Positions 1 through 7,295 are shown, counted from the stretch's first letter. The stretch: 30,864 bases of DNA from Bacteroidota bacterium (GCA_023432805.1 JAEYUG010000044.1:1-30864); one strand, 5' to 3'. Notes: generated by a model not told the origin, from the letters alone. Program-made: numbers and translations.

Positions 1-131
1 CAGGACAGTCTTGCCGATGGTCCGCTTCTGGGTGCCACATTCCAGCGTGACGCGTTCATCGCGCAGTTCGATGTCAACGGGTTCATCCCCGTCGCGCTCT
101 CCTCCTTCACCGCGCACTGGGGAGAGGTGGG
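1..131 (+). repeat. Direct repeat copy 1 (paralogous SBBP gene segment)
   Basis: Bases 1-131 align without gaps to 30734-30864, with roughly nine mismatches (about 93% identity). Both lie in the same coding frame and on the same strand, at the junction between the propeller and the LSSFTAHWGEVG linker of two SBBP-repeat genes. How far the similarity extends beyond each window edge cannot be seen. Confidence 0.9.
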
Positions 132-888
132 TGTGGACCTGCACTGGGTGACCGAGCGGGAGGAGAATGTGTACGGGTTTGTGATCGAGCGACGGCCAGA
201 CCATCCCGACGCAGCCTCCGACTGGAGCCGCGTTGGGTTTGTCGCCGCACGCGGCCACAGCGCACGACCGGCACCCTACTCTTTCACCGACACGGCTCCA
301 CCCGTGTCACCGGATCCGCGTGAGGGTGACGCCATCCGCTACCGTCTGCGCATGGTCGATCTCGACGGGTCGGAAGCACTCTCTCCCGAGATCCGTCTCC
401 AGCGCGCATCAAGCGGTGGTGCCATCACCTTGGATCCGGTCTGGCCCGCTCCCACGCGCGAATGGCTGCAGCTCTCCTTCACGCTTCCCGAGCCTGCAGC
501 CGTGACGCTCACCGCCCATGCGATCAGCGGCGCACACATGGCAACCGTCTTCTCCGGTGATCTGCTCGCTGCCGGGCGGCATACGAGGCTCGTGTCCAGC
601 GCCTCGTGGCCCTCCGGCCTCTATCTCTACACTCTGACCACACCGTCCGTGCGCATCGTGCGCAAGGGACTCATCCTGCGCTCACCACAACGCGAACCCA
701 CGACGGACGAGGGCGTCCGTCCTCCCACGACGGACGAGGGCGTCCGTCCTCCCACGACGGACGAGGGCGTCCGTCCTCCCACGACGGACGAGGGCGTCCG
801 TCCTCCTGGCAAGAAAAAACCCGCGCCGGTGGGCGCGGGTTTTCTATTGTTGGCGTCAGAGGGACGCAGCTCTCACTTGTTGATCTGA
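1..888 (+). CDS. 3' end of SBBP-repeat surface protein with T9SS sorting domain, C-terminally extended
   Basis: The frame is open from base 1, so the 5' end lies outside the window. The first residues (QDSLADGPLLGATFQRDAFI) match the end of the beta-propeller in the gene at the other end of the window. Next comes a linker common before T9SS signals (LSSFTAHW, then ENVYGFVIERR), at about residues 35-130. A T9SS type A-like sorting domain follows (LDPVWPAPTREWLQLSF to YLYTLTTPSVRIVRKGLIL), at about residues 140-225. Such proteins are exported across the outer membrane and the sorting domain is removed at the surface. The sorting domain should end near base 680, but the frame continues for about 70 residues through four 27-bp repeats and a terminator hairpin. 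It stops at 886-888, inside the 3' end of the opposing gene. The extension is probably an accident of repeat insertion. Paralogue: the gene starting at 28586. Confidence 0.82.
   Translation, partial: QDSLADGPLLGATFQRDAFIAQFDVNGFIPVALSSFTAHWGEVGVDLHWVTEREENVYGFVIERRPDHPDAASDWSRVGFVAARGHSARPAPYSFTDTAPPVSPDPREGDAIRYRLRMVDLDGSEALSPEIRLQRASSGGAITLDPVWPAPTREWLQLSFTLPEPAAVTLTAHAISGAHMATVFSGDLLAAGRHTRLVSSASWPSGLYLYTLTTPSVRIVRKGLILRSPQREPTTDEGVRPPTTDEGVRPPTTDEGVRPPTTDEGVRPPGKKKPAPVGAGFLLLASEGRSSHLLI
697..804 (+). repeat. Four perfect tandem copies of a 27-bp palindromic repeat
   Basis: The copies are 697-723, 724-750, 751-777 and 778-804, all identical. Each contains gacggacg-aggg-cgtccgtc, an 8-bp perfect stem with a 4-base loop. 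The unit length is a multiple of three, so the upstream T9SS frame stays open and gains a repeated nonapeptide (PTTDEGVRP). There are no spacers between copies, so this is not a CRISPR. It looks like a REP-type hairpin element that expanded in tandem. Confidence 0.95.
816..843. terminator. Bidirectional rho-independent terminator
   Basis: A perfect 12-bp stem (aaaacccgcgcc / ggcgcgggtttt) has loop ggtg. It is flanked by an A-run on the left, which is a T-run for minus-strand transcripts, and a T-run on the right. It sits between the convergent T9SS gene and the small gene at 873-1118 and can serve both. The extended plus-strand reading frame runs straight through it. Confidence 0.88.
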
Positions 889-1118
889 TACACGATCTTG
901 CGTACGGTGTCGAACTGCAGATACGGATACATCTCGCGGATCTGGTCGATGGCATCACCGGCGCTCATCGATGCGCGCATGTCCTTGAACAGCTGACGGA
1001 TCTTGTAATCGCGGATGGCCTTGTCACTGAAGAGCTTCCGCTTGGTCAGCTCCGCAAACGTCGTGTCATCGATGATGTCGCGCAGCGGATTGTCGGCGTT
1101 GAACTGGTCGGTCATCAT
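873..1118 (-). CDS. Small conserved-looking protein, possible helix-turn-helix
   Basis: This is a soluble, charged protein of 80-81 residues with no signal peptide or membrane segment. The second half (DYKIRQLFKDMRASMSAGDA, then YPYLQFDTVRKIVYQI) reads as a short helical bundle with a helix-turn-helix flavour: repetitive charged helices followed by a recognition-like helix. DNA binding is only a guess. Two adjacent ATGs exist at 1118 and 1115. A GGAGG at 1123-1127 lies 4 bases from the first and 7 from the second, so 1115 may be the true start. The gene is monocistronic and followed by the terminator at 816-843. I do not recognise the family with certainty. Confidence 0.72.
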   Translation of the reverse strand: MMTDQFNADNPLRDIIDDTTFAELTKRKLFSDKAIRDYKIRQLFKDMRASMSAGDAIDQIREMYPYLQFDTVRKIVYQINK

Positions 1119-1498
1119 AGTGCCTCCATGTGGATGGTGAGTGGATCGATGGTGAAAGCACTAACAAGAAGATCGATGTATGCTCCAGTTGGTGTAAGGG
1201 ACCGTTTCAATGTAGACACACGAGTGGAAAAAAAGTTACCGGGCACATGCGCTGACGGAATTTTCCTTGATTTTTTCGTGCATCATACTACATAACGTCA
1301 GGCCGAGTCCATTTGTTTCACTGATGCGCACTTTTTTTTCCATCGCGCGATCGGGGGCAAATATGGCACATTCATGAGGCGTGTGCCAGTACTGCGCCTC
1401 GATATTTCAGTGCATTTCGGCATCCTTGACCGGAACCTGCCCCGAGTGTCGCGATACACGGTTTCCCACGGACGCTGCGCCGTGCCCGGCCTGCGCCT
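1119..1498. other. Intergenic region, mostly without assigned function
   Basis: This is 380 bases between two minus-strand genes. It holds the Shine-Dalgarno of the 873-1118 gene and AT-rich stretches at 1225-1300 and 1331-1340. A short plus-strand frame with CxxC motifs begins at 1381 and is listed separately. I see no convincing terminator for the gene that ends at 1499. Confidence 0.5.
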
Positions 1499-1587
1499 TC
1501 AGTCGGCCTCGATCGATGCAGCAAGCTGCGCGGCACTGTCCCATCCCCCACCCGAAAGCCACATCCCCGCTGCCTCTCCCAGGCTGA
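1381..1587 (+). CDS. Possible small zinc-ribbon protein (weak call)
   Basis: From a GTG at 1381 the plus strand encodes 68 residues beginning MCQYCASIFQC, then TCPECR and PCPACAF. That gives three CxxC pairs within about 38 residues, a zinc-ribbon-like arrangement. Against it: there is no properly spaced Shine-Dalgarno, a TGA lies just upstream in frame, and the last 30 codons overlap the 3' end of the deacetylase on the other strand and look like antisense sequence. It may be a real short gene, a decayed gene or chance. Confidence 0.25.
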   Translation: MCQYCASIFQCISASLTGTCPECRDTRFPTDAAPCPACAFSRPRSMQQAARHCPIPHPKATSPLPLPG

Positions 1588-3031
1588 CGCGGGCAAGCCG
1601 GTCATCCCCGCCGATCGCGCCATAGACCGCATCGGCCACGCCGCTCCAGCCGGGAAAGTCGTGGGCATCGTCGCAGGTGTTGTGGAACAGGACGACAGCA
1701 GCCCCCTCGTGCCGATGCACGGTGTCGAGCAACGCGCGAATGGCATCGAGTGCCGTGTCGGGAGCCATCGCGCGATAGAAGGCGAGCGTGCCGTCCATGA
1801 CTTGCAGGGGAATCTCGATGAGGGGGATGACGCGGCGCCGCTCGAGATCGTAGGGAAGGAAGGGATGGCAGACACCATTGCGGAAGCCTTCGTGGTCGGC
1901 GAATCCGAGCGTGGAATCCACCTGCACGCCAAGGTCTTCATGCATACGCCAGGTGCGCGGGTAGTGAAATCGCAGATAGTGCTGGCGCACAGTGGCAATG
2001 TCACGGCCGGAGGCGGCTTCCAGACGGTCGCGTTCGGTGGCAGCGATGTCGGCGTGCACATGGGCATTGAACGAGGGATGCAGTCCCACCTCGTGCCCTG
2101 CATCCTTCATGCGTCGCAGAACCTCCTGCAGGTACGAGGTGTGCAGGCTGTAGCGCACGTCATGCCTGTCTGTGACGCCAGCCTTGAAGAACCATGTCGC
2201 GTGCACCTCGTGCATGGCCTCGCGATCGAGCAGCCGGGCAAGCGATACGCGGTATGGATCGCGGCTGGGATCGAGGAATCCGGCGAACTCGCCGAGACGG
2301 CGCAGCCGGGCACGCAGCGGCTGATCGAGGTCGTCGCGCAGCGCGTATCGCACAACTTCGCGCCAGATGAGTCCCGCAGTGAACTTGCGCACGTAATCGA
2401 CGTCATGGGTCATGCAGACGGCGCTCGCACGGCCGTTCCAGCGGGGAGCCGTCGGCACGTCGAAGCCCGCTGCATGCAAAAGGTCACGCAGGACGCGGGC
2501 GTATTCGGCGACAACGGGACGGTGCAGCTGATGCAGCGTGCCGAGCAGCGAGGCCGACGAGGGGAATCGGTCGAATCCGTCGCGTACACTGCTGCTCCAC
2601 TCCTCGTGCAGCGAAAGAAAGAAGAACGCGCAGGCGATCAGATCGGTGCCGTCGGGCAGCGCGGCATGGACATCCGCAGCCCCTCGAAACAGAGAAAGAA
2701 TGCTGCTCCCCGCCACGCAGCATTCCCGCACATGCTCCGGATTGTAGTAGCCTCGCACGAGCAGAAATTTCTGCGCGCCCGGATCGGCGGGTAGGGAAAG
2801 CCCGGCAGTACTGTGCTGATCGGTGGATCCGTATGGGGTGGAAGCAGCCTTCGTAGGGACCTCAACCTCCGGTGGGGACCCCCAGCAGACGGTCGGTCCA
2901 CCATCCGCGCTCGTCGCCCACCGCGCGCGGAAGCCTGCCATCATGCCGAGCATGGTGACGGTGTATCGTGCGGCGCGCTGGAACTCGGGCGCGCAGGTGA
3001 GATGCCAGGAAATGACGGGGAGGGATGTCAC
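1499..3031 (-). CDS. Polysaccharide deacetylase family protein (NodB-like fold)
   Basis: The protein has 510 residues. The N-terminal half (about 1-200) resembles the region that precedes the catalytic domain in Bacteroidota members of this family. The deacetylase-like half starts with CMTHDVDYV (T208, H209, D210, D212, metal and catalytic region), followed by GHEVGLHPS at 312-320, RQHYLRFHYP near 349-358, GFADHEGFRNGVCHPF near 377-391 and VVLFHNTCDD near the end. These enzymes remove acetyl groups from N-acetylated sugars of envelope or capsular polymers; the substrate here is unknown. The start is GTG at 3031, and its GTGA overlap with the stop of the rpiB-like gene implies translational coupling. 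It is the last gene of the manC-rlpA-rpiB cluster, in keeping with an envelope role. Confidence 0.85.
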   Translation of the reverse strand: MTSLPVISWHLTCAPEFQRAARYTVTMLGMMAGFRARWATSADGGPTVCWGSPPEVEVPTKAASTPYGSTDQHSTAGLSLPADPGAQKFLLVRGYYNPEHVRECCVAGSSILSLFRGAADVHAALPDGTDLIACAFFFLSLHEEWSSSVRDGFDRFPSSASLLGTLHQLHRPVVAEYARVLRDLLHAAGFDVPTAPRWNGRASAVCMTHDVDYVRKFTAGLIWREVVRYALRDDLDQPLRARLRRLGEFAGFLDPSRDPYRVSLARLLDREAMHEVHATWFFKAGVTDRHDVRYSLHTSYLQEVLRRMKDAGHEVGLHPSFNAHVHADIAATERDRLEAASGRDIATVRQHYLRFHYPRTWRMHEDLGVQVDSTLGFADHEGFRNGVCHPFLPYDLERRRVIPLIEIPLQVMDGTLAFYRAMAPDTALDAIRALLDTVHRHEGAAVVLFHNTCDDAHDFPGWSGVADAVYGAIGGDDRLARVSLGEAAGMWLSGGGWDSAAQLAASIEAD

Positions 3032-3696
3032 AACATGGTGATGCGTTCGATCTGATCGATCAGATCGAGACGCACGGAATGACGTCCGCCACCAAAGGGT
3101 GTCCCGAGAAATGCATGGATGATTGCCAGCGCATCATCGAGGCGCAGGGTGCCCGCAAGTGTGAGGATGTTCGCATCGTTGTGCTCCCGCGCGTTCAGCG
3201 CCGTTGCAGTATCGTGGCAGTGTGCGGCGCGTGCACCGCGCACCTTGTTGGCAGCAATGGCCGATCCGATGCCGGCTCCGTCGATCACGATTGCTGCGTC
3301 GGTTCGCCGTGCGGCGGTCAGCACTGCGGCTGCATACGCGTAGATGGGGTAATGCGAGGATTCCTCACCGTGGCAGCCGACATCGACACAGGCGATGCCT
3401 TCGCGCTGCAGGGCTTCCTTCACCGCGCGCTTCAGTGCGAGACCGCGATGATCGCATCCCAGCGCCACGATGCGTGGCATGCCTGCTGTGATACGGTCCG
3501 GTGACAGTGCAGCTGACGTGCCGGGCGATGCCGCGGTGAGGGGGGCGGCACGTTCGCGCAGGGATACACCCTTTGCCGCGGCAGTGTCACGCGCAAGGGG
3601 GGTCAGCAACGCACCGGACGGAAACTCCAGAATAGTCTGTCCGTTTTTCCATGCCGCGAGGACGGCGGCTTCGGTGATGAGCGTGCGCGAGGGCAT
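3028..3696 (-). CDS. RpiB/LacA/LacB-family sugar-phosphate isomerase with N-terminal extension
   Basis: This is a 222-residue protein. Residues from about 75 on match ribose-5-phosphate isomerase B: IVALGCDHRGLALK (phosphate/substrate loop), DGAGIGSAIAANK, and NAREHNDANILTLAG. Canonical RpiB interconverts ribose-5-P and ribulose-5-P using a Cys before the GTGIG-type loop; here that position is Asp (VIDGAGIG). The first 55 residues (LITEAAVLAAWKNGQTILEF to TPLARDTAAAKGVSL) are an extra segment not needed for the isomerase fold. It resembles short segments I associate with some aldolase and microcompartment-linked enzymes. ATG 3696 is chosen because it precedes this conserved-looking segment and lies 28 bases after rlpA ends; the longer frame would run into rlpA. 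No Shine-Dalgarno is evident. The true substrate may be another sugar phosphate. Confidence 0.82.
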   Translation of the reverse strand: MPSRTLITEAAVLAAWKNGQTILEFPSGALLTPLARDTAAAKGVSLRERAAPLTAASPGTSAALSPDRITAGMPRIVALGCDHRGLALKRAVKEALQREGIACVDVGCHGEESSHYPIYAYAAAVLTAARRTDAAIVIDGAGIGSAIAANKVRGARAAHCHDTATALNAREHNDANILTLAGTLRLDDALAIIHAFLGTPFGGGRHSVRLDLIDQIERITML

Positions 3697-3724
3697 GCGG
3701 GAATGGTGAGGATGAAGGGAAGAG

Positions 3725-4201
3725 TCAGCTTTCAGCAGTGGGGGGCTGCGCCTGCTCGGGAGGAGGATCGTCCCCACCCCAGTCGATGACATCGACACGC
3801 ACTTGCAGCAGTCCCGCACGGATCATGTCGAGATGCCGTGCGGCCTCCTGACTCAGGTCTATCACGCGTGTGCGCTTGTGGGGTCCCCGGTCGTTGATGC
3901 GGACGATCACGGATTTTCCCGTACTCACTGCCGTGACGCGCACCCAGGTCCCGAACGGAAAATCTCGATGTGCGGCGGTCAGATCGTTATTATCAAATCG
4001 CTCACCGCTCGCGGTCCTGCGTCCCTGGAACTTCCGATGGTAGTACGAGGCAACCCCCTCTTCGCTGTGCAGCACGTCGACGGCGGGATAGTGGTCGTCG
4101 GTTCCGGCAGCACCGGTCTCTCGTGACGATGAACATCCGGCCAGCGACAGCAGGATGACGAGCGCGGCAAGAGGGGCGATATGGAGGCGAAACTGCTTCA
4201 T
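3725..4201 (-). CDS. rlpA: RlpA-like lipoprotein with double-psi beta-barrel domain
   Basis: The 158-residue protein begins with a lipoprotein signal (MKQFRLHIAPLAALVILLSL then AGC, lipobox Cys near residue 23). The RlpA domain follows: GVASYYHRKFQGRRTASGE, LTAAHRDFPFGTWVRV, VIVRINDRGPHKRTRVIDLS. RlpA proteins bind or cleave peptidoglycan denuded of peptides and act at the septum or cell wall; the catalytic status of this copy is unknown. There is no SPOR domain. The tail is short and Pro/Glu-rich (DDPPPEQAQPP). The start at 4201 is set by the signal peptide, since upstream in-frame sequence overlaps manC. It lies 43 bases after manC and 28 before the rpiB-like gene. Confidence 0.86.
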   Translation of the reverse strand: MKQFRLHIAPLAALVILLSLAGCSSSRETGAAGTDDHYPAVDVLHSEEGVASYYHRKFQGRRTASGERFDNNDLTAAHRDFPFGTWVRVTAVSTGKSVIVRINDRGPHKRTRVIDLSQEAARHLDMIRAGLLQVRVDVIDWGGDDPPPEQAQPPTAES

Positions 4202-4244
4202 GCGAGTGAACAACGGGCATGGATGCGCCCGCAGGCATTTGATC

Positions 4245-5327
4245 TCAGAGATACCGTTGCATCTTGCGCTTGCGCAGCTGATCGACGACATCCTTGACAT
4301 CCTGCGAACGACCGCGCCTGCAGACGAGCAATGCATCATCCGTGTCGATGATCAGGAGATCCTCGACGCCAACTGCAGCAACCACGCGGGAATTCGAGGT
4401 CGTAATATGACAATTTTTCACATCCTTCAAAACGATTTCTCCGATTGTCGCATTCCCCTCCTCATCCTTCGGAAAGATGCGGTGCACCTCGTCCCAGCTC
4501 CCCAGATCGTTCCATCCGAAGTCTGCTGGGATGACAAAGCGATCCGTCGCCTTCTCCATGACGCCATAATCGATCGAAATGGCCTTCATCTCCCGATAGG
4601 CGACTTCCAATGCATGGGGGAATTCAGGGGTGCCGACAGCCTGACGAACGCGATTCATCTCCTCGGCCAGGTCGGGAAGCTGGTCTGCTATGTGACCGAG
4701 GATGGTGGTCGCACGCCAGATGAACATGCCGCTGTTCCACAGAAAGTCACCACTTTCAAGGAAGCGACGTGCCGTCGCAAGGTTCGGTTTCTCGGCGAAT
4801 GTGACGACGGGACGACCACCGTCCTTGACATGCGGCGAGTCGGCATGATCGTCGAACTGGATATAACCGTACCCGGTTTCAGGCCGCGTCGGCCGGATCC
4901 CGATGGTGACGAGTCCGCGGCTCTCTTCGGCCACGCGCACGGCCGACAGCAGCGTCTCGTGAAACGAGGCGACGTCGTGGACGAGATGGTCCGCCGGGAG
5001 GACGATCATGACGCAATCTTCCACGCGGCTTCGAAGCACCTCGGCACCGAGGGCGATTGCAGGTGCTGTATTGCGACCGGCAGGCTCGACGAGGATATTG
5101 TCTGGAGGAATCTGAGGAAGCTGACGACGGATTTCCTCTTCCTGTGCGGCATTGGTCACGATCAACACGCGTTCCTTCGGCACGATCGGATCGAGCCGGT
5201 ACACGGTGTTCTGAATCATCGTGCCCCTGCCGATGATCTCGAGCAACTGCTTGGGGGAATGCTCGCGGCTGCGCGGCCAGAAACGGGCGCCGACACCACC
5301 GGCAATGATCAGTGCGTAGGTATCCAT
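4245..5327 (-). CDS. manC: Mannose-1-phosphate guanylyltransferase
   Basis: The protein has 360 residues, typical of the single-domain enzyme. It makes GDP-mannose from mannose-1-phosphate and GTP in the cytoplasm, feeding capsule, O-antigen or glycoprotein sugars. The nucleotidyltransferase signature is at the N terminus (ALIIAGGVGARFWPRSR, then SPKQLL). VTFAEKPN and NSGMFIWRA lie mid-protein, and SIDYGVMEKATD with FGWNDLGSWDEV follow. There is no C-terminal mannose-6-phosphate isomerase domain. ATG 5327 is preferred over an in-frame GTG at 5348 because the latter lies inside the atpC terminator. It is first in the cluster with rlpA, rpiB-like and the deacetylase. No Shine-Dalgarno is visible. 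Confidence 0.9.
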   Translation of the reverse strand: MDTYALIIAGGVGARFWPRSREHSPKQLLEIIGRGTMIQNTVYRLDPIVPKERVLIVTNAAQEEEIRRQLPQIPPDNILVEPAGRNTAPAIALGAEVLRSRVEDCVMIVLPADHLVHDVASFHETLLSAVRVAEESRGLVTIGIRPTRPETGYGYIQFDDHADSPHVKDGGRPVVTFAEKPNLATARRFLESGDFLWNSGMFIWRATTILGHIADQLPDLAEEMNRVRQAVGTPEFPHALEVAYREMKAISIDYGVMEKATDRFVIPADFGWNDLGSWDEVHRIFPKDEEGNATIGEIVLKDVKNCHITTSNSRVVAAVGVEDLLIIDTDDALLVCRRGRSQDVKDVVDQLRKRKMQRYL

Positions 5328-5342
5328 TGCATCAAAAGAAAA

Positions 5343-5368
5343 GCCCACCCTCCACTTGAAGAGTGGGC
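5343..5368 (-). terminator. Terminator after atpC
   Basis: Read on the minus strand, gcccac...gtgggc forms a stem with an alternative inner pairing ccact/agtgg. It is followed by ttttctttt. It begins 20 bases past the atpC stop and ends just before the manC start. Confidence 0.75.
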
Positions 5369-5387
5369 ATGAACGATGTCCGGCGTG

Positions 5388-5795
5388 TCAGCCGGCTTGT
5401 GCGATCTTGAGTCGATTGACGGCGCGAAGGAGTGCAGCGTCGGCACGTGCCGTGTCGATGTCGCCCTGACGATCCTGCAAACGGCGTTCGGCACGCTTGC
5501 GCGCGTCCTCAGCCCGCGCCACGTCGATATCGCGCGCGAATTCAGCCGAATCGGCGAGAATGACGACGCGATTGTGAAACACCTGCGCCACTCCGCCGCT
5601 GACGGCGTAGGCGCTGCGCACACCGTCGGTGCCGTCGACATCCAGGCGTCCTGTCTCCAGTTCGGCGAGCATGGGTGCATGATTGTGCAGCACCTGAAAA
5701 CGTCCTTCGCTGCCGGGACAGGATACCGATATCACTTCGGCATCGAGTACGGTGCGGGTAGGCGTGATGATCTGCAGAACGAAGGGCTGGCTCAT
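5388..5795 (-). CDS. atpC: ATP synthase F1 epsilon subunit
   Basis: The protein has 135 residues, normal for epsilon. The N-terminal beta-sandwich is clear: FVLQIITPTRTVLDAEVISV, then CPGSEGRFQVLHNHAPMLAEL and YAVSGGVAQVFHNRVVILAD. A C-terminal helical hairpin follows (DARKRAERRLQDRQ to LLRAVNRLKIAQ). Epsilon links gamma to the c-ring and regulates ATP hydrolysis. The start MSQPFVLQI at 5795 lies 19 bases after the atpD stop. Longer in-frame starts would overlap atpD and are rejected. It is cotranscribed with atpD and ended by the terminator at 5343-5368. Confidence 0.95.
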   Translation of the reverse strand: MSQPFVLQIITPTRTVLDAEVISVSCPGSEGRFQVLHNHAPMLAELETGRLDVDGTDGVRSAYAVSGGVAQVFHNRVVILADSAEFARDIDVARAEDARKRAERRLQDRQGDIDTARADAALLRAVNRLKIAQAG

Positions 5796-5814
5796 GATGC
5801 GCGATCGGTCCGTA

Positions 5815-7221
5815 TCAACCGGCAAGTTGCTTGGCACGTTCGAAGGCTTCCTCGATGGTGCCGACGTAGAGGAAGGCATTCTCGGGCAGATGATCGCACT
5901 CGCCGTTGAGAATCATCTCAAAGCCCTTGATCGTCTCTTCGATGGGGACGTACTTACCCTTGTGTCCGGTGAACTGCTCGGCAACGAAGAAGGGCTGCGA
6001 GAGGAAGCGCTGGATGCGGCGTGCACGCTGCACGACGATCTTGTCTTCATCCGACAGCTCGTCGATACCGAGAATGTTGATCAGATCCTGCAGATCCTTG
6101 TAGGATTGCAGCGTGCGCTTGACGCGCTGGGCCACGTCGTAATGGCGCTCGCCGACAATGAGGGGATCGAGGATGCGTGAGGTCGAATCGAGGGGATCCA
6201 CCGCGGGATAGATGCCGAGTTCGGCAATCTGGCGGCTGAGCACGGTTGTGGCATCGAGATGCGAGAAGGTCGTCGCCGGGGCGGGATCGGTCAAGTCGTC
6301 TGCTGGAACGTAGACGGCCTGCACCGATGTGATCGACCCCTTGTTCGTCGACGTGATGCGTTCCTGCATTTCGCCCATTTCCGTCGACAGCGTCGGCTGG
6401 TAGCCCACGGCACTCGGCATGCGGCCGAGCAGCGCGGATACTTCCGAACCCGCCTGTGTGAAACGGAAGATGTTGTCGATGAAGAGCAGCACGTCCTTGC
6501 CCTCGACATCACGGAAATATTCCGCCATGGTGAGTGCGGTCAACCCGACGCGCTGACGGGCACCGGGGGGCTCGTTCATCTGACCGAACACAAGCACGGT
6601 CTTGTCGATGACGCCTGACTCGGTCATTTCCAGGTAGAGGTCATTGCCCTCACGCGTGCGCTCACCCACACCGCCGAAGACGGAATACCCGCCGTGATGC
6701 ATGGCAATGTTGTGAATGAGCTCCTGAATGATGACGGTCTTGCCGACACCGGCACCGCCGAAGAGACCGGTCTTGCCGCCCTTTGTATAGGGCTCGAGCA
6801 GGTCGATGACCTTGATGCCGGTTTCGAACATCTCCTTGCGCGTAGCCAGCGATTCGAATGACGGGGCGTGACGATGAATCGGGAAATGGATGTCGGAGTT
6901 GATGGCGCCCTTGCCGTCAATGGCCTGACCGGTGACGTTGATCAGACGACCGAGCGTGGCGGGACCAACTGGCACGCTGATCTGTCCACCTGTGTCGAAC
7001 ACCTCCATCCCTCGCGTCAGTCCGTCGGTCGAGTCCATGGCCACCGTGCGGACACGATCCTCACCGAGATGCTGCTGCACTTCGAGCACGAGTGTGGAAG
7101 TATGACCGTCCTCTTCCTTGCGTTCGATGGTGAGCGCACTGAGGATCGGCGGCATCGTGCCACCGGAGAAATCGACATCGACGACCGGTCCGATGACCTG
7201 GGCGATGGTTCCTTTGTTCAT
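5815..7221 (-). CDS. atpD: ATP synthase F1 beta subunit
   Basis: A full-length 468-residue catalytic beta subunit. It starts MNKGTIAQVIGPVVDVDF. The Walker A loop is GGAGVGKTV, the Walker B region is DVLLFIDNIFRFTQAGSEVS, and the DELSEED-like lever is DELSDEDK near residue 390. It catalyses ATP synthesis in the F1 head. The other ATP synthase genes are not adjacent; atpD-atpC as a separate unit is known in Chlorobiota and relatives. No strong Shine-Dalgarno is seen. A candidate promoter lies 46 bases upstream at 7267-7295. Confidence 0.98.
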   Translation of the reverse strand: MNKGTIAQVIGPVVDVDFSGGTMPPILSALTIERKEEDGHTSTLVLEVQQHLGEDRVRTVAMDSTDGLTRGMEVFDTGGQISVPVGPATLGRLINVTGQAIDGKGAINSDIHFPIHRHAPSFESLATRKEMFETGIKVIDLLEPYTKGGKTGLFGGAGVGKTVIIQELIHNIAMHHGGYSVFGGVGERTREGNDLYLEMTESGVIDKTVLVFGQMNEPPGARQRVGLTALTMAEYFRDVEGKDVLLFIDNIFRFTQAGSEVSALLGRMPSAVGYQPTLSTEMGEMQERITSTNKGSITSVQAVYVPADDLTDPAPATTFSHLDATTVLSRQIAELGIYPAVDPLDSTSRILDPLIVGERHYDVAQRVKRTLQSYKDLQDLINILGIDELSDEDKIVVQRARRIQRFLSQPFFVAEQFTGHKGKYVPIEETIKGFEMILNGECDHLPENAFLYVGTIEEAFERAKQLAG

Positions 7222-7266
7222 GCGTCAGAAGACCCGATAATGTGGTGTGAAAGTTCTCAAGTATGG

Positions 7267-7295
7267 CAACATACCGGTCGGAAATGACAAATCAA
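7267..7295 (-). promoter_or_regulatory. Candidate Bacteroidota-type promoter of atpDC
   Basis: On the minus strand TTG (7295-7293) is followed by exactly 19 bases and TATGTTG (7273-7267). This fits the Bacteroidota sigma factor pattern of TTG near -33 and TAnnTTTG near -7. It gives a leader of about 40 bases before atpD. Confidence 0.45.

Noticed and set aside
697..804. Possible CRISPR array
   Set aside because: The repeats are contiguous with no spacers and lie inside a reading frame.
2107..2406. Minus-strand Cys/Arg-rich small frame within the deacetylase
   Set aside because: Out-of-frame shadow with no start signal and no independent evidence.
1661..2794. Plus-strand open frame of 377 codons opposite the deacetylase
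   Set aside because: No recognisable motif; the minus strand has the full set of deacetylase motifs.
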